From Chitinophagaceae bacterium (lineage in GTDB: Bacteria; Bacteroidota; Bacteroidia; Chitinophagales; Chitinophagaceae): a stretch of 64,000 nucleotides of DNA. Shown here piece after piece: positions 43,537 through 52,478 of this stretch. The translations under genes and the position numbers were made by a program. The stretch lies in the NCBI GenBank assembly GCA_022843585.1, contig JALHNJ010000004.1, positions 37,869 to 101,868 on the forward strand, given 5' to 3'. Position 1 is the stretch's first letter; each line of letters starts with the position of its first letter. The notes under the pieces were generated by a model. It was not told the origin of the DNA, ran no database searches, and was given only the letters and a program-made list of their open reading frames with translations.

Positions 43537-46500
43537 ATGAACAAACAACTCTACCTTATTATTACATTCCAGTTATTTTTCACTCTCGCCTTTGCACAAG
43601 TGCCAACTATTAAAGTAACTGGTGCCTCAGACAGCAGTGTTACCTTACAATCATTAAAAATAGATATTAAGGTAGCCGTAAATATTGCTACTACCAGTAT
43701 GGAGATGACCTTTCATAATAGCAGCCAACGAATACTAGAAGGTAGCCTCACTTTTCCTTTACCACAAGGTGTTACTGTATCAGGATATGCGCTGGATATA
43801 AATGGAAAGTTGCGGGAAGCCGTGCCAGTAGAAAAGGAAAAAGCCACGCAGGTATTTGAAAGTATTGAAAGAAGAAGAGTAGACCCGGGATTACTGGAAA
43901 AAGTGGCAGGAAATAATTTTCGTACTCGCATCTATCCTTTGCCAGCAGATGGCAACCGTATAGTAAAAATAAGTTACAACGAAATACTACAGCCTAGCTC
44001 TGCTACCACCTTACGCTACTCACTGCCGCTTACTTACACCAATGCGATTCCCAATTTTAATTTATCTATCAATGTTGTACAAGCTGCTATTGCGCCAGTT
44101 CTGGAAGAGCAACCAGGAGATATTATTTTCAAAGAATGGCATAATAATTATTCAGCCGCGATGGATAAGAAAAATTTTATCCCTTCGGGTTCGCTACGAT
44201 TTGCCATTCCCAAAAAAAATAATTTTTCAGAAACAGTGATACAAAAAGTTGGCGGTGAGTATTATTTTATGACCAATACTTTTATAGATCAACCTGCCCC
44301 ACGTAAAAAAGCTAATGCTACAACTGTTGGAATTGTCTGGGATGCTTCAATCAGTGGGTTAAATAGAAACATAGCTTCCGAAATTGAATTACTGGAAAAA
44401 TATTTCGAACTGAATAAAAATTGCAAAGTAGAACTAGCTACCATCAGTAATGTATTCGAAAAAAAAGCAGTTTATATAATCGTTAATGGTGATTGGAGCA
44501 GTCTGAAGAAAGATTTGTCCACTATCACTTACGATGGAGCTACTAATCTTTCAACTATTAACCTCAACGCTATACCATGTTCTGAATATTTTCTTTTTAG
44601 CGATGGCATGTCCACTTTTGGAAATGCGCAATTTATACAAAACAAGAAACCTGTTTACACCATCACTTCTTCCTTGCAATCCAACTTTGGAGAATTGCAG
44701 TTGATCGCAAAAAACAGCGGCGGACAATTTATCAATCTTACATCATCTAATACTTCTGAGGCATTAAAAAGCTTAACAGAGGAGCCTTTTCAATTTATCA
44801 GCATAAAAAAGAATAACAGTATTACTGAAAGTTATCCTTCAATGCCCGTTGCAATAACCAATGGAAGTTTTTCTGTTACTGGCATTGTTGCTTCATCTAT
44901 TGAAACAATCGTATTGCAATTTGGATATGGCAACACGGTAACGGTGGAAAAGGAAATACAGTTAAACTATGTAAAGCAGCAGTCGGCACAATTGAATCTT
45001 CAAAAATTCTGGGCACAACAAAAAATAGCAGAGCTAGATCTGCAGCATGAAAAAAATAAAGACGAAATTTCTTTGTTAGGTAAACGTTTCTCCATTGTAA
45101 CCCGAAACACCTCATTGATGGTATTGGAAACTGTCGAAGATTATGTCCGCTATAAAATAGAGCCTCCGGCAGAATTAAAGAAAGAATATTATGCCATTCT
45201 AAAAGAACGAAGAAATGAAGAAATGGAAGAAGAATTGAAGGCTTACGATATATATACCAGCTTTAAAGATCTGATGGAATGGTGGAAACCTTCAGCTAGT
45301 AAACAATCGAATGTAAAACCACACCCACCAGTTAGCCGGGTAGAAGAAATAAGAGTAAACAGAGCAACAGCTGATGGTATAGCCTCACCTACAGCACCTG
45401 CGCAAGCCATGGAAGTACAAGCAAGTCCAGCATCGCCAAATAAAAGTATGGAAGAAGAACCCGCAATTCAACGAAAACAGATGACTGCTAGTACTATCAA
45501 AATCGAAGAATTAAAAGATGCGCACATTGGTTTTACAAACCAAGCTTTGCAAGGTAAAGTAGCCGGAGTTAGCATTACAAATAATAATTTAGATGAAGTT
45601 ATAGTTACAGGATACTCTGCTAGAAAAAGAATAACGGAACCCAGCATTATTGTTGCCGACTGGACACCTGACCGTCCTTACTTGCTTGCTATGGATTCTG
45701 TAGCAGCTGCTGAACATTACACTAAATACCTGGAGCTTAGAAAAGATTTTATTTCAACGCCTACTTTTTATTTTGATATGGCGGGTTTTTTCTTTCGTAT
45801 AAAAGATAAGGCTACTGCCGTAAAAATTCTGAGCAATATTGCTGAACTGAAAATTGAAGATCATGAACTGTATGTAATGCTTGGATTCAAACTAAAAGAA
45901 GCAGGTGAATACAACAATGCACTTTTTATTTTCAAAAAAGTATTAGACTGGCGCCCACACGAACCGCAAAGCTACCGCCACTATGCACTTGCATTGGCAG
46001 ATGCAGGTCAATGGCAATTGGCAGCTGAAACATTGTATGCAGGGATAACCAAAAAATATCCGGAAGATATAATAGATAATTATGAAGGTATAGAAGATGT
46101 GATGCTGATGGAACTCAACAATTTGCTGATACAGCATAAAAACGAAATAAATACATCCCGATACAATAAAAAAATAATTGCGGCTATGCCAGTTGATATC
46201 CGGGTGGTGCTGAACTGGAATAGAAATGATACAGATATTGACCTGTGGGTAACCGACCCTAAAGGAGAAAAATGCTATTATGGCAATAGCAGTACAACAA
46301 ACGGTGCGTTGCTCTCCGAGGATATGACTGAAGGATATGGTCCAGAACAATTAATGGTAAAAAAAGCATTGAAAGGAAAATACCGGATAGAAATTCATTA
46401 CTATGGAGATGACCAGGTAAAACTAACTGGCCCATCTACTGTGATGGCGGAAATATTTACCCGTTACAATACAGGCAAAGAAGTAAGAAAAATAATTACC

Positions 46501-46563
46501 ATGCAAATGGAAAATGAAGAAAGCAAAGATGGAATATTTGTAGGTGAATTTAGTTTTGACTAA
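43537..46563 (+). CDS. Exported VIT-domain mosaic protein with SusC-like segment, TPR and DUF2135
   Basis: From the ATG at 43537 this gives 1008 residues with a clean signal peptide (LYLIITFQLFFTLAFAQ); an upstream ATG at 43483 adds 18 residues. The N-terminal ~150 residues form a VIT domain (SLTFPLPQGVTVSGYALDI, AVPVEKEKATQVFE). A von Willebrand A-like region follows (VGIVWDASISG, EYFLFSDG). A Pro/Ala-rich linker leads to a segment with ALQGKVAGVSIT and then LDEVIVTGY, two SusC/TonB-plug hallmarks. TPR-like helices and a C-terminal DUF2135-type beta domain (DIDLWVTDPKGE) complete it. There is no barrel. It stands alone between two terminators. Function unknown; envelope location is likely. 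Confidence 0.8.
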   Translation: MNKQLYLIITFQLFFTLAFAQVPTIKVTGASDSSVTLQSLKIDIKVAVNIATTSMEMTFHNSSQRILEGSLTFPLPQGVTVSGYALDINGKLREAVPVEKEKATQVFESIERRRVDPGLLEKVAGNNFRTRIYPLPADGNRIVKISYNEILQPSSATTLRYSLPLTYTNAIPNFNLSINVVQAAIAPVLEEQPGDIIFKEWHNNYSAAMDKKNFIPSGSLRFAIPKKNNFSETVIQKVGGEYYFMTNTFIDQPAPRKKANATTVGIVWDASISGLNRNIASEIELLEKYFELNKNCKVELATISNVFEKKAVYIIVNGDWSSLKKDLSTITYDGATNLSTINLNAIPCSEYFLFSDGMSTFGNAQFIQNKKPVYTITSSLQSNFGELQLIAKNSGGQFINLTSSNTSEALKSLTEEPFQFISIKKNNSITESYPSMPVAITNGSFSVTGIVASSIETIVLQFGYGNTVTVEKEIQLNYVKQQSAQLNLQKFWAQQKIAELDLQHEKNKDEISLLGKRFSIVTRNTSLMVLETVEDYVRYKIEPPAELKKEYYAILKERRNEEMEEELKAYDIYTSFKDLMEWWKPSASKQSNVKPHPPVSRVEEIRVNRATADGIASPTAPAQAMEVQASPASPNKSMEEEPAIQRKQMTASTIKIEELKDAHIGFTNQALQGKVAGVSITNNNLDEVIVTGYSARKRITEPSIIVADWTPDRPYLLAMDSVAAAEHYTKYLELRKDFISTPTFYFDMAGFFFRIKDKATAVKILSNIAELKIEDHELYVMLGFKLKEAGEYNNALFIFKKVLDWRPHEPQSYRHYALALADAGQWQLAAETLYAGITKKYPEDIIDNYEGIEDVMLMELNNLLIQHKNEINTSRYNKKIIAAMPVDIRVVLNWNRNDTDIDLWVTDPKGEKCYYGNSSTTNGALLSEDMTEGYGPEQLMVKKALKGKYRIEIHYYGDDQVKLTGPSTVMAEIFTRYNTGKEVRKIITMQMENEESKDGIFVGEFSFD

Positions 46564-46577
46564 CCACTACAAATTAC

Positions 46578-46616
46578 AAAAGGCCACGAAGAGCTTAGGT
46601 TTCTCTGTGGCCTTTT
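46578..46616. terminator. Bidirectional intrinsic terminator
   Basis: AAAAGGCCAC (46578-46587) pairs perfectly with GTGGCCTTTT (46607-46616). The A and T runs at the ends let it serve both the VIT protein gene and the convergent DUF1501 gene. The loop CTTAGGTTTCTCT recalls the CTCTGCG-type spacer repeats. Confidence 0.82.
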
Positions 46617-46631
46617 CCTTTTATACAACTT

Positions 46632-47831
46632 TTAAATAAAATTCAAATAATCATACTGCTTTGTCAATATTGATTTATCATCTGCCTTCAACCACTTATT
46701 TAAAATGGTTGCGTACACATTTTTGAAATCAACATTGTACTTTAAATCTCCTTCGTTAAGGTCTGCCAGGTCAGGCATGGCGTTCAACATTCCTTTCTCT
46801 TTTAAACCCCCACTTACAAGGAACATATTGTTGGCTGTTCCATGGTCAGTACCATTACTTGCATTTTGATTAACTCTTCTGCCGAATTCAGAGAATGTAA
46901 ACAACATTACATCTTCAAAACGATGCTGCTGTTTAATATCTTTTACAAATGCTTTTACCGCATCATTCATTTCAGTAAACAAACGGTTCTGCTGTGCATC
47001 CTGATTGATATGCGTATCAAAACTTCCTAATGAAACATAATACACTTTAGTATTGATCTCCGAATAAATAAGTGAAGCAATTGTTTTCAAACTATTTCCT
47101 AAATCCGTTTTTGGATACTCTGCATTGGTCGGGTGCATCCGGCTTTGTTTAAAAATATAATCGGCACTCGACAATGTTTCTGCCATTGTTTTATATAGGT
47201 AATCTACCGGCTGCTCTCCTGCTTCATCCTTATGATTCTTCATTACGTCTCTAAAGAATTTTTCATTTGCTGTTCCGTACAATCTTTTAGGATCTTTTAC
47301 AGCAATACCCTTTATATCTTCTCCTTTCAAAGCAAGACTTAATACATCATCCAATTCAATTGCCTGTGTTGGTTTATCACAACCTTTACATTGCGAATCA
47401 AGATAGCGGCCTACCCAACCATTGGTCCAATACTCGCTGCTCTGGCTGGCAGTATGCCAGATATCCATACTGCGAAAATGCGACCGGTCAGGATTTGGAT
47501 AGCCTACATTATTTAAAATAGCAAGGCTTCCATCATCATATAATTCTTTAAAGCCAGACAATGCCGGATGCAGACTTACTTCATCAGTAACTGACAAGGC
47601 TTTATCTTTTACAATACCCAATTTTGGTCTTGCTTTATAATACAAATCGTTTCTAACTGGAATAACAGTATTGAGTCCGTCATTACCACCACTTAATTGC
47701 AGTACCACTACCACTTTATTTCCTGGTAGCACCATGCTCTGGCCTTCAAAAGCTTTTAAAAACTTTGGCACCATCAATGATGCAGTGGCCAGCGAACCAA
47801 TTTGAATAAATTCTTTGCGTTTTATAAGCAT
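46632..47831 (-). CDS. DUF1501-family protein
   Basis: A 399-residue exported protein of the DUF1501 family, which has an alkaline-phosphatase/sulfatase-like fold. The N-terminus KRKEFIQIGSLATASL resembles a Tat signal, though with Lys-Arg rather than Arg-Arg. Conserved blocks are VVVLQLSGGNDGLNTVIPV, NPDRSHFRSMDIWHTA, SLGSFDTHINQDAQQ and TFSEFGRRVNQNASNGTDHGTAN. It follows the DUF1800 gene on the same strand, as in many bacteria, across an 83-bp spacer with repeat B. The pair's role is not established. Confidence 0.92.
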   Translation of the reverse strand: MLIKRKEFIQIGSLATASLMVPKFLKAFEGQSMVLPGNKVVVVLQLSGGNDGLNTVIPVRNDLYYKARPKLGIVKDKALSVTDEVSLHPALSGFKELYDDGSLAILNNVGYPNPDRSHFRSMDIWHTASQSSEYWTNGWVGRYLDSQCKGCDKPTQAIELDDVLSLALKGEDIKGIAVKDPKRLYGTANEKFFRDVMKNHKDEAGEQPVDYLYKTMAETLSSADYIFKQSRMHPTNAEYPKTDLGNSLKTIASLIYSEINTKVYYVSLGSFDTHINQDAQQNRLFTEMNDAVKAFVKDIKQQHRFEDVMLFTFSEFGRRVNQNASNGTDHGTANNMFLVSGGLKEKGMLNAMPDLADLNEGDLKYNVDFKNVYATILNKWLKADDKSILTKQYDYLNFI

Positions 47832-47832
47832 A

Positions 47833-47912
47833 AGAAAAGCTTTGAGCTATTAGCTGCGAGCGGGGAGCAGAGTCCTTTGACTCGAAACTCCTAGGTCACA
47901 ACTCTTAGTTGT
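47833..47912. repeat. Repeat family B, copy 2, in the DUF1800-DUF1501 junction
   Basis: AAGAAAAGCTTTGAGCTA followed by TAGCTGCGAGC words is mirrored by GACTCGAAACTC and AACTCTTAG. The first 18 bases are identical to copy 1 before mreC. Both directly precede a minus-strand start codon inside an operon. Confidence 0.65.
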
Positions 47913-47914
47913 TG

Positions 47915-49408
47915 TTAACATAGTTGATATTCCGGCGTACTCATTATTTGCATGGTGGCCGTCTTAATGAAATTCTCTCTTCCAGTTTGGTCAGCATGTT
48001 GTTTAATAATATCCATGCTGACTCTGCTCTTTGTTTGCAGCAATACTTTTGAAATTGTTTCCGCCAACGCTTCTCGGGGTGTGCTTTCATAATATTTCAC
48101 ATAATCTTTCCAATCCACATCTGCATTCAATTGCTGCCTCTTCATTCCGGCATAAGCCCCTCCTGCCTGCTGACTACCTGCTTTTTTTGGCATCTTCATT
48201 TGTACATCGCCATCTTTCATTCCCATCATGGTATCATCATCATCTTTCGGACTTACATTCATTACATCTATATCATTGATCAATTTTGGAATTCGCATCC
48301 GCATCATTAGGGAAGAGCTATCTATCCAGGCTTTACCGCCCGGCCAGCCGGCAACGTTAGGAGGATAAAACAGTAATTGACCTAACACCCGTTGCAAAAC
48401 CATTAAGGCTTCTTCGTTCTCCAATTTCATTGGCAACATACGCTGAATACCTACCAATAATTCTACCGGTGATTTTATTTGTGATCCAATATTCTTCTCC
48501 TCATAAAACCAATCGCTGGTAAAAATATCTTCGAGCAGTTTGCTTATTTCATAATTATTCTTATAAAATCTATCTGCCAGCCATTCTATTTTTGCGTTAT
48601 CAACTTTTTCATTCACTAAAAACTTGTACAGCTTCTGCGTAATGTATTTTGCTGTTTGTTTTTCTTCCAATAAAATATCCAGCACTTCGCCACCGTCAAA
48701 GTTTCCGGTACGTCCCAAAACTGTTTTGCTACCAAAGTCGTGTTGAAATTTACGAAACTGAAATTCACCTTTTACATTTGCACCCCAACCTGTAAATGCT
48801 CTTGCAGCTTCTTTTACATCCTTCTCTGTATAGTTACCACGACCTAATGTAAAAAGCTCCATTACTTCCCTTGCAAAGTTTTCGTTGGGTCGGTCTTTTT
48901 TGTTTTGTTGATTATTTAAAAAATTCAGCATGGCTGCTGTTTTGGAAACTTCTTTCAACATGGTTCCAAAATTGCCCAATGCATTTCTTCTAATTACATC
49001 CAGCAATCCTTGCTGGTAAAAAACATTCAGATTGCGGCAAGCAAAATGGCCATGAAAGAAAAAAGCGATCTTCTCTCGTAGTTGCGCTGAACTGTTTACC
49101 ATTTCATGCATCCAGTACATATTCAGGTTGCGAACACCTTCCCGGTTTTTTTGTTGCACCTTCTTCCGTTCGTCTTTATCCATCTCTTTTTTCTGCTGAC
49201 GACCCACTTCTTCAATACCCATCCATAAACCTTTCAGGTAATCATCTGCCACATCTATATAATCTGGTTTTTTAGAAGATGCTTTTACAAGGGCTGTAAA
49301 AAATTGTTTGGAAGAAAACTTAGAGAGGTCTTCCAATTGTTCTACGGCAGGTCCAAAACCGGCACGCCACATTAAGTGCTGGTTTTTCATTTGATTAGTC
49401 AACGACAT
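47915..49408 (-). CDS. DUF1800-family protein
   Basis: A 497-residue protein of the DUF1800 family. It opens with NQHLMWRAGFGP, the usual family start, and has a long helical body. Conserved blocks are REKIAFFFHGHFACR, NENFAREVMELFTLGRGNYTEKDVKEAARAFTGW and LLFYPPNVAGWPGGKAWIDSS. There is no obvious signal peptide. A Met/Lys/Asp-rich linker (about 390-430) is unusual. It precedes its standard partner DUF1501. A perfect -7 box lies only 5 bp from the start, so the mRNA may be leaderless. Confidence 0.92.
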   Translation of the reverse strand: MSLTNQMKNQHLMWRAGFGPAVEQLEDLSKFSSKQFFTALVKASSKKPDYIDVADDYLKGLWMGIEEVGRQQKKEMDKDERKKVQQKNREGVRNLNMYWMHEMVNSSAQLREKIAFFFHGHFACRNLNVFYQQGLLDVIRRNALGNFGTMLKEVSKTAAMLNFLNNQQNKKDRPNENFAREVMELFTLGRGNYTEKDVKEAARAFTGWGANVKGEFQFRKFQHDFGSKTVLGRTGNFDGGEVLDILLEEKQTAKYITQKLYKFLVNEKVDNAKIEWLADRFYKNNYEISKLLEDIFTSDWFYEEKNIGSQIKSPVELLVGIQRMLPMKLENEEALMVLQRVLGQLLFYPPNVAGWPGGKAWIDSSSLMMRMRIPKLINDIDVMNVSPKDDDDTMMGMKDGDVQMKMPKKAGSQQAGGAYAGMKRQQLNADVDWKDYVKYYESTPREALAETISKVLLQTKSRVSMDIIKQHADQTGRENFIKTATMQIMSTPEYQLC

Positions 49409-49413
49409 GTGTG

Positions 49414-49421
49414 CAAATTTA
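49414..49421 (-). promoter_or_regulatory. -7 element very close to the DUF1800 start
   Basis: The minus strand reads TAAATTTG, a perfect TAnnTTTG, 5 bp before the ATG at 49408. Transcription would begin at or just before the start codon. Confidence 0.5.
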
Positions 49422-49560
49422 GGTTTGAGACTGTTATAAAGGTATCAGGTTTAATGGGTAACGAAAGGTTTCTCAACTAAAACGAAGAATCATCAGTCTT
49501 ATTTCTGAAATGAATAATTGTTATTGCTAATAGGCCGCAACCTTTAGCTTTAATGCTGCC

Positions 49561-49887
49561 TTATTTTGCTGCATTTACCTTTACATAAGCTGTAAGATGT
49601 ACTCTTTGCACTTCATCCAGTCTTGCTCTTGGAATCATATAAGAAAGAATCCCATCCCATCTTTCAGCAGTAAACTGAATGGGCTCGGGAAGTCCATGAC
49701 ATTTACCACATCTATTTATAAAAACGGTTTTACCAATTGCGGTATCGGGTTTTATAGCAGTAGTTGTTGGTGCTGTAGTTACACTTTTAAATGGTTCATT
49801 TTTTCTTTCCGTAATTACAGGAACAGCCTTTTTCTGACAAGCCATTACTATAAGAAGAAGTAATATTACTATCGTTATTTTTTTCAT
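49561..49887 (-). CDS. Small c-type cytochrome lipoprotein
   Basis: A 108-residue exported protein. The signal peptide ends in the lipobox VMAC, so the Cys is probably lipidated. A Thr/Pro-rich linker leads to a single haem site CGKCH near residue 64 (FINRCGKCHGLPEP). A Met in YMIPRARL could be the second haem ligand. It probably carries electrons at the membrane. It has no respiratory gene beside it; it lies upstream of DUF1800 on the same strand but 150 bp away. Confidence 0.85.
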   Translation of the reverse strand: MKKITIVILLLLIVMACQKKAVPVITERKNEPFKSVTTAPTTTAIKPDTAIGKTVFINRCGKCHGLPEPIQFTAERWDGILSYMIPRARLDEVQRVHLTAYVKVNAAK

Positions 49888-50029
49888 TTAAAACATAATC
49901 GAATGCAAAATAAAGAAAAGGCATTTTAGATACACTGTTGCAATAATAACGGTCGTTAGTATATTATATAATTAAATAATCCAATAAATTTATAAGTCAA
50001 CTTTTTCATACACCAAACCAATTCTTTTT

Positions 50030-50995
50030 ATGAAGAAATCATTTGTATTGTTTGCAAGCGGATTTTTATTGATTCTGGGATGCAACAAATCAACCTCTGA
50101 AAATGAAATCCCTCAAGGCGAAGAACCGGTAGCCACTGAACGTCGCTGCTCTGCAGACGATGTATTAAGACAACAGATTGCTGCAGACCCATCTTTACGT
50201 ACCCGCATGGATGAAATTGAAGAATTTACCCGTCGCTTTAAAGACAGCCCTCAAGCAGAAACTTTGCTGCCTGATGGTACTATTCAAATTCCCGTAGTAT
50301 TCAATGTTCTTTATAGAACCGCAGCACAAAATGTTTCGCAAGCACAGCTTCAATCTCAGATTGATGTTTTAAACGAAGACTTTGCTGCATTAAATGCCGA
50401 TTATAATGCCAGCAACCCCTATAATAATGTAAAGGCCGGAAATGTTGGAGTAACATTTGTAATTGATCAAGTAAAACGCAGAAGCACCAATACAGTTAGT
50501 TGGGGAACTAATGATGCAATGAAAAAAAGTGCAAAAGGTATTGCACCTACGAGCCCTACTACCAAACTAAATATTTGGGTGTGTAATATGGGTGGTGGTA
50601 TTCTTGGCTATGCACAATTTCCCGGTGGAAGTTCTGCAACCGACGGTGTTGTATTAGATGATAATGCAACCGGAAGAACAGGCACTGCCGCTGCTCCTTT
50701 CAATAAAGGAAGAACAGGCACACATGAAGTTGGTCACTGGATGAACCTTCGCCATATTTGGGGAGATGCTACTTGTGGCAATGACCAGGTTAGTGATACA
50801 CCACTTCACAATACTGCTAACTATGGTTGTCCTTCAGCAACACATAGAAGCACTTGCACAGGCACTCCTCTTGAAATGACTATGAATTATATGGATTATA
50901 CTGACGATGCTTGTATGTATATGTTCAGCGCTGGTCAAAAATCAAGAATGCAAGCTGTGTTTGCAGTTGGTGGCCCAAGAGCAAGTTTTAGATAA
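50030..50995 (+). CDS. Secreted M43 (pappalysin-like) zinc metalloprotease lipoprotein
   Basis: A 321-residue protein with a lipoprotein signal (LLILGCNKS). The catalytic domain has the extended zinc site HEVGHWMNLRH (H232, E233, H236, H242) followed by IWGD. The Met-turn is in MTMNYMDYTDDACMYMF. Four cysteines (TCGND, YGCPS, STCTG, DDACM) can form the disulfides of the M43B family. It should cleave proteins outside the cell or at its surface. It ends in GGPRASFR and has no T9SS-type C-terminal domain. A strong terminator follows. Confidence 0.92.
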   Translation: MKKSFVLFASGFLLILGCNKSTSENEIPQGEEPVATERRCSADDVLRQQIAADPSLRTRMDEIEEFTRRFKDSPQAETLLPDGTIQIPVVFNVLYRTAAQNVSQAQLQSQIDVLNEDFAALNADYNASNPYNNVKAGNVGVTFVIDQVKRRSTNTVSWGTNDAMKKSAKGIAPTSPTTKLNIWVCNMGGGILGYAQFPGGSSATDGVVLDDNATGRTGTAAAPFNKGRTGTHEVGHWMNLRHIWGDATCGNDQVSDTPLHNTANYGCPSATHRSTCTGTPLEMTMNYMDYTDDACMYMFSAGQKSRMQAVFAVGGPRASFR

Positions 50996-51029
50996 GAGTA
51001 ATTAAATTTTTTGTTGACTATTTCAATAA

Positions 51030-51060
51030 AATGCCGGCTACAGATGTAGTCGGCATTTTT
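51030..51060 (+). terminator. Intrinsic terminator after the metalloprotease
   Basis: AATGCCGGCTACA (51030-51042) pairs with TGTAGTCGGCATT (51045-51057) with one G-U pair, followed by TTT and preceded by A. It may also serve the convergent serS gene. Confidence 0.85.
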
Positions 51061-51075
51061 AATATAGAACTCTGT

Positions 51076-52347
51076 CTATGAAATATTATTGAATCCCGTA
51101 TACTTACTTACAATTGCTGGCAAAGTGATTCCTTCGGCCGATTGATTATTCTCCAGTAAACAAGCAATTATTCTTGGCAATGCTAATGAGCTTCCATTTA
51201 AAGTATGCACTAATTGTGTTTTACCACTATCATCTTTAAAACGAATCTTCATCCTGTTACTCTGGTAAGTTTCAAAATTGGAAACTGAACTCACTTCTAG
51301 CCATTTTTCCTGTGCAGCACTGTAGACTTCAAAATCATAGGTTATAGCAGATGCAAAACCCATATCACCACCGCATAATCGCAGGATACGATAGGGCAGT
51401 TCCAACGACTGTAATAGTTTCTCAATATGAAGAACCATTTCATCCAATACTTCAAAACTTTTATCCGGATGAACGATCTGTACCACTTCTACTTTTTCAA
51501 ATTGATGCACCCGGTTCAATCCCCGAACATCTTTGCCAAAACTTCCGGCCTCTCTTCTAAAGCAAGGAGAATAACCTGTCATTTTAATGGGCAGATCTGT
51601 TGCTTTAACAATTTCATCTCTATAAATATTGGTGATGGGTACTTCCGAAGTTGGTATCATGTAATATTTGTCTTCCGGCATATGGTACATCTGTCCTTCT
51701 TTATCGGGCAGTTGACCAGTACCAAAAGCAGATGCTTCATTCACCATAAATGGCGGATGATATTCTGTATAACCAGCAGCAGTATTATAATCTAAAAAAT
51801 ACTGAATCAATGCCCGTTGCAATCTTGCGCCTTGTCCCTTAAACAATGCAAAGCCACTACCCGTAATTTTTGCGCCGGATTCAAAATCTACAATATCATA
51901 CTTCTTAATTAAATCCCAATGCGGAACTGCACCTGTATATAATTGAGGTTTGCTGCCGCCTTCTTTTACTATTAAATTTTCAGCAGGAGTTTTGCCGGGT
52001 GGCACAGCATCTGCAGGTAGATTGGGAAGCTTTACCAATTCATCGTGCAATTGCTTTTCAACTACTGCTAATTTTTCAGAAATAGGATGCAGCGATATTT
52101 TTAAAGTAGCTACTTCTTGTTTTTTTGCTTCTGCTTCTTCTTTTTGTCCCTTGGCCATCAAGGCGCCGATCTCTTTGGAAGTGCTGTTTACTTTAGCCTG
52201 GTTGCTATCAAAATCCTGCTGTAGTATTTTTCGTTCATCATCCAATGCTATGATCTGATCAACCAATTGAGGTTCGGCAAAGTTTTTTATGCCTAATTTA
52301 TCCTTGGCTTTTTGAGGGTCTTGGCGTAATACCTGTAGCTGCAACAT
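51076..52347 (-). CDS. serS: Seryl-tRNA synthetase
   Basis: A 423-residue class II synthetase that charges tRNA-Ser and tRNA-Sec with serine. The start is set at the ATG at 52347 (MLQLQVLRQDP), because the extra residues of a longer frame to 52410 overlap the promoter and repeat. It has the N-terminal coiled-coil arm (about 30-110), the serine-binding TSEVPITNIYRDEI, motif 2 CFRREAGSFGKDVRGLNRVHQF and motif 3 GSSLALPRIIACLLEN. A -7 box lies 17 bp upstream. Confidence 0.96.
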   Translation of the reverse strand: MLQLQVLRQDPQKAKDKLGIKNFAEPQLVDQIIALDDERKILQQDFDSNQAKVNSTSKEIGALMAKGQKEEAEAKKQEVATLKISLHPISEKLAVVEKQLHDELVKLPNLPADAVPPGKTPAENLIVKEGGSKPQLYTGAVPHWDLIKKYDIVDFESGAKITGSGFALFKGQGARLQRALIQYFLDYNTAAGYTEYHPPFMVNEASAFGTGQLPDKEGQMYHMPEDKYYMIPTSEVPITNIYRDEIVKATDLPIKMTGYSPCFRREAGSFGKDVRGLNRVHQFEKVEVVQIVHPDKSFEVLDEMVLHIEKLLQSLELPYRILRLCGGDMGFASAITYDFEVYSAAQEKWLEVSSVSNFETYQSNRMKIRFKDDSGKTQLVHTLNGSSLALPRIIACLLENNQSAEGITLPAIVSKYTGFNNIS

Positions 52348-52364
52348 CTTTTGTTCTTTTGCGG

Positions 52365-52372
52365 CAAAGATA
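52365..52372 (-). promoter_or_regulatory. -7 element of serS
   Basis: The minus strand reads TATCTTTG, a perfect TAnnTTTG, 17 bp before the serS ATG. It marks the left edge of repeat A copy 2. Confidence 0.6.
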
Positions 52373-52469
52373 AGGCACATAAGGTACAAGGAAAAAGATG
52401 CAAGGAACAAGGCAAGGTTATAATTCTTTGTTTTCTTGTTACTTGTTTTCCTCTTGTGCCTTGTGCCAC
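52373..52469. repeat. Intergenic inverted repeat of CTTGT words (family A, copy 2)
   Basis: The left arm has AAGGCACA, AAGGTACAAGG, GCAAGG and ACAAGG words; the right arm has CTTGTTACTTG, CTTGTGCCTTGTGCC. They are imperfect inverted copies. The element is flanked by TATCTTTG boxes pointing outward on both sides. Confidence 0.65.
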
Positions 52470-52477
52470 TATCTTTG
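52470..52477 (+). promoter_or_regulatory. -7 element before the 116-residue conserved protein gene
   Basis: TATCTTTG is a perfect TAnnTTTG, ending 1 bp before the first ATG at 52479. Transcription would start at or after the first ATG, so the mRNA may be leaderless. Confidence 0.5.
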
Positions 52478-52478
52478 T

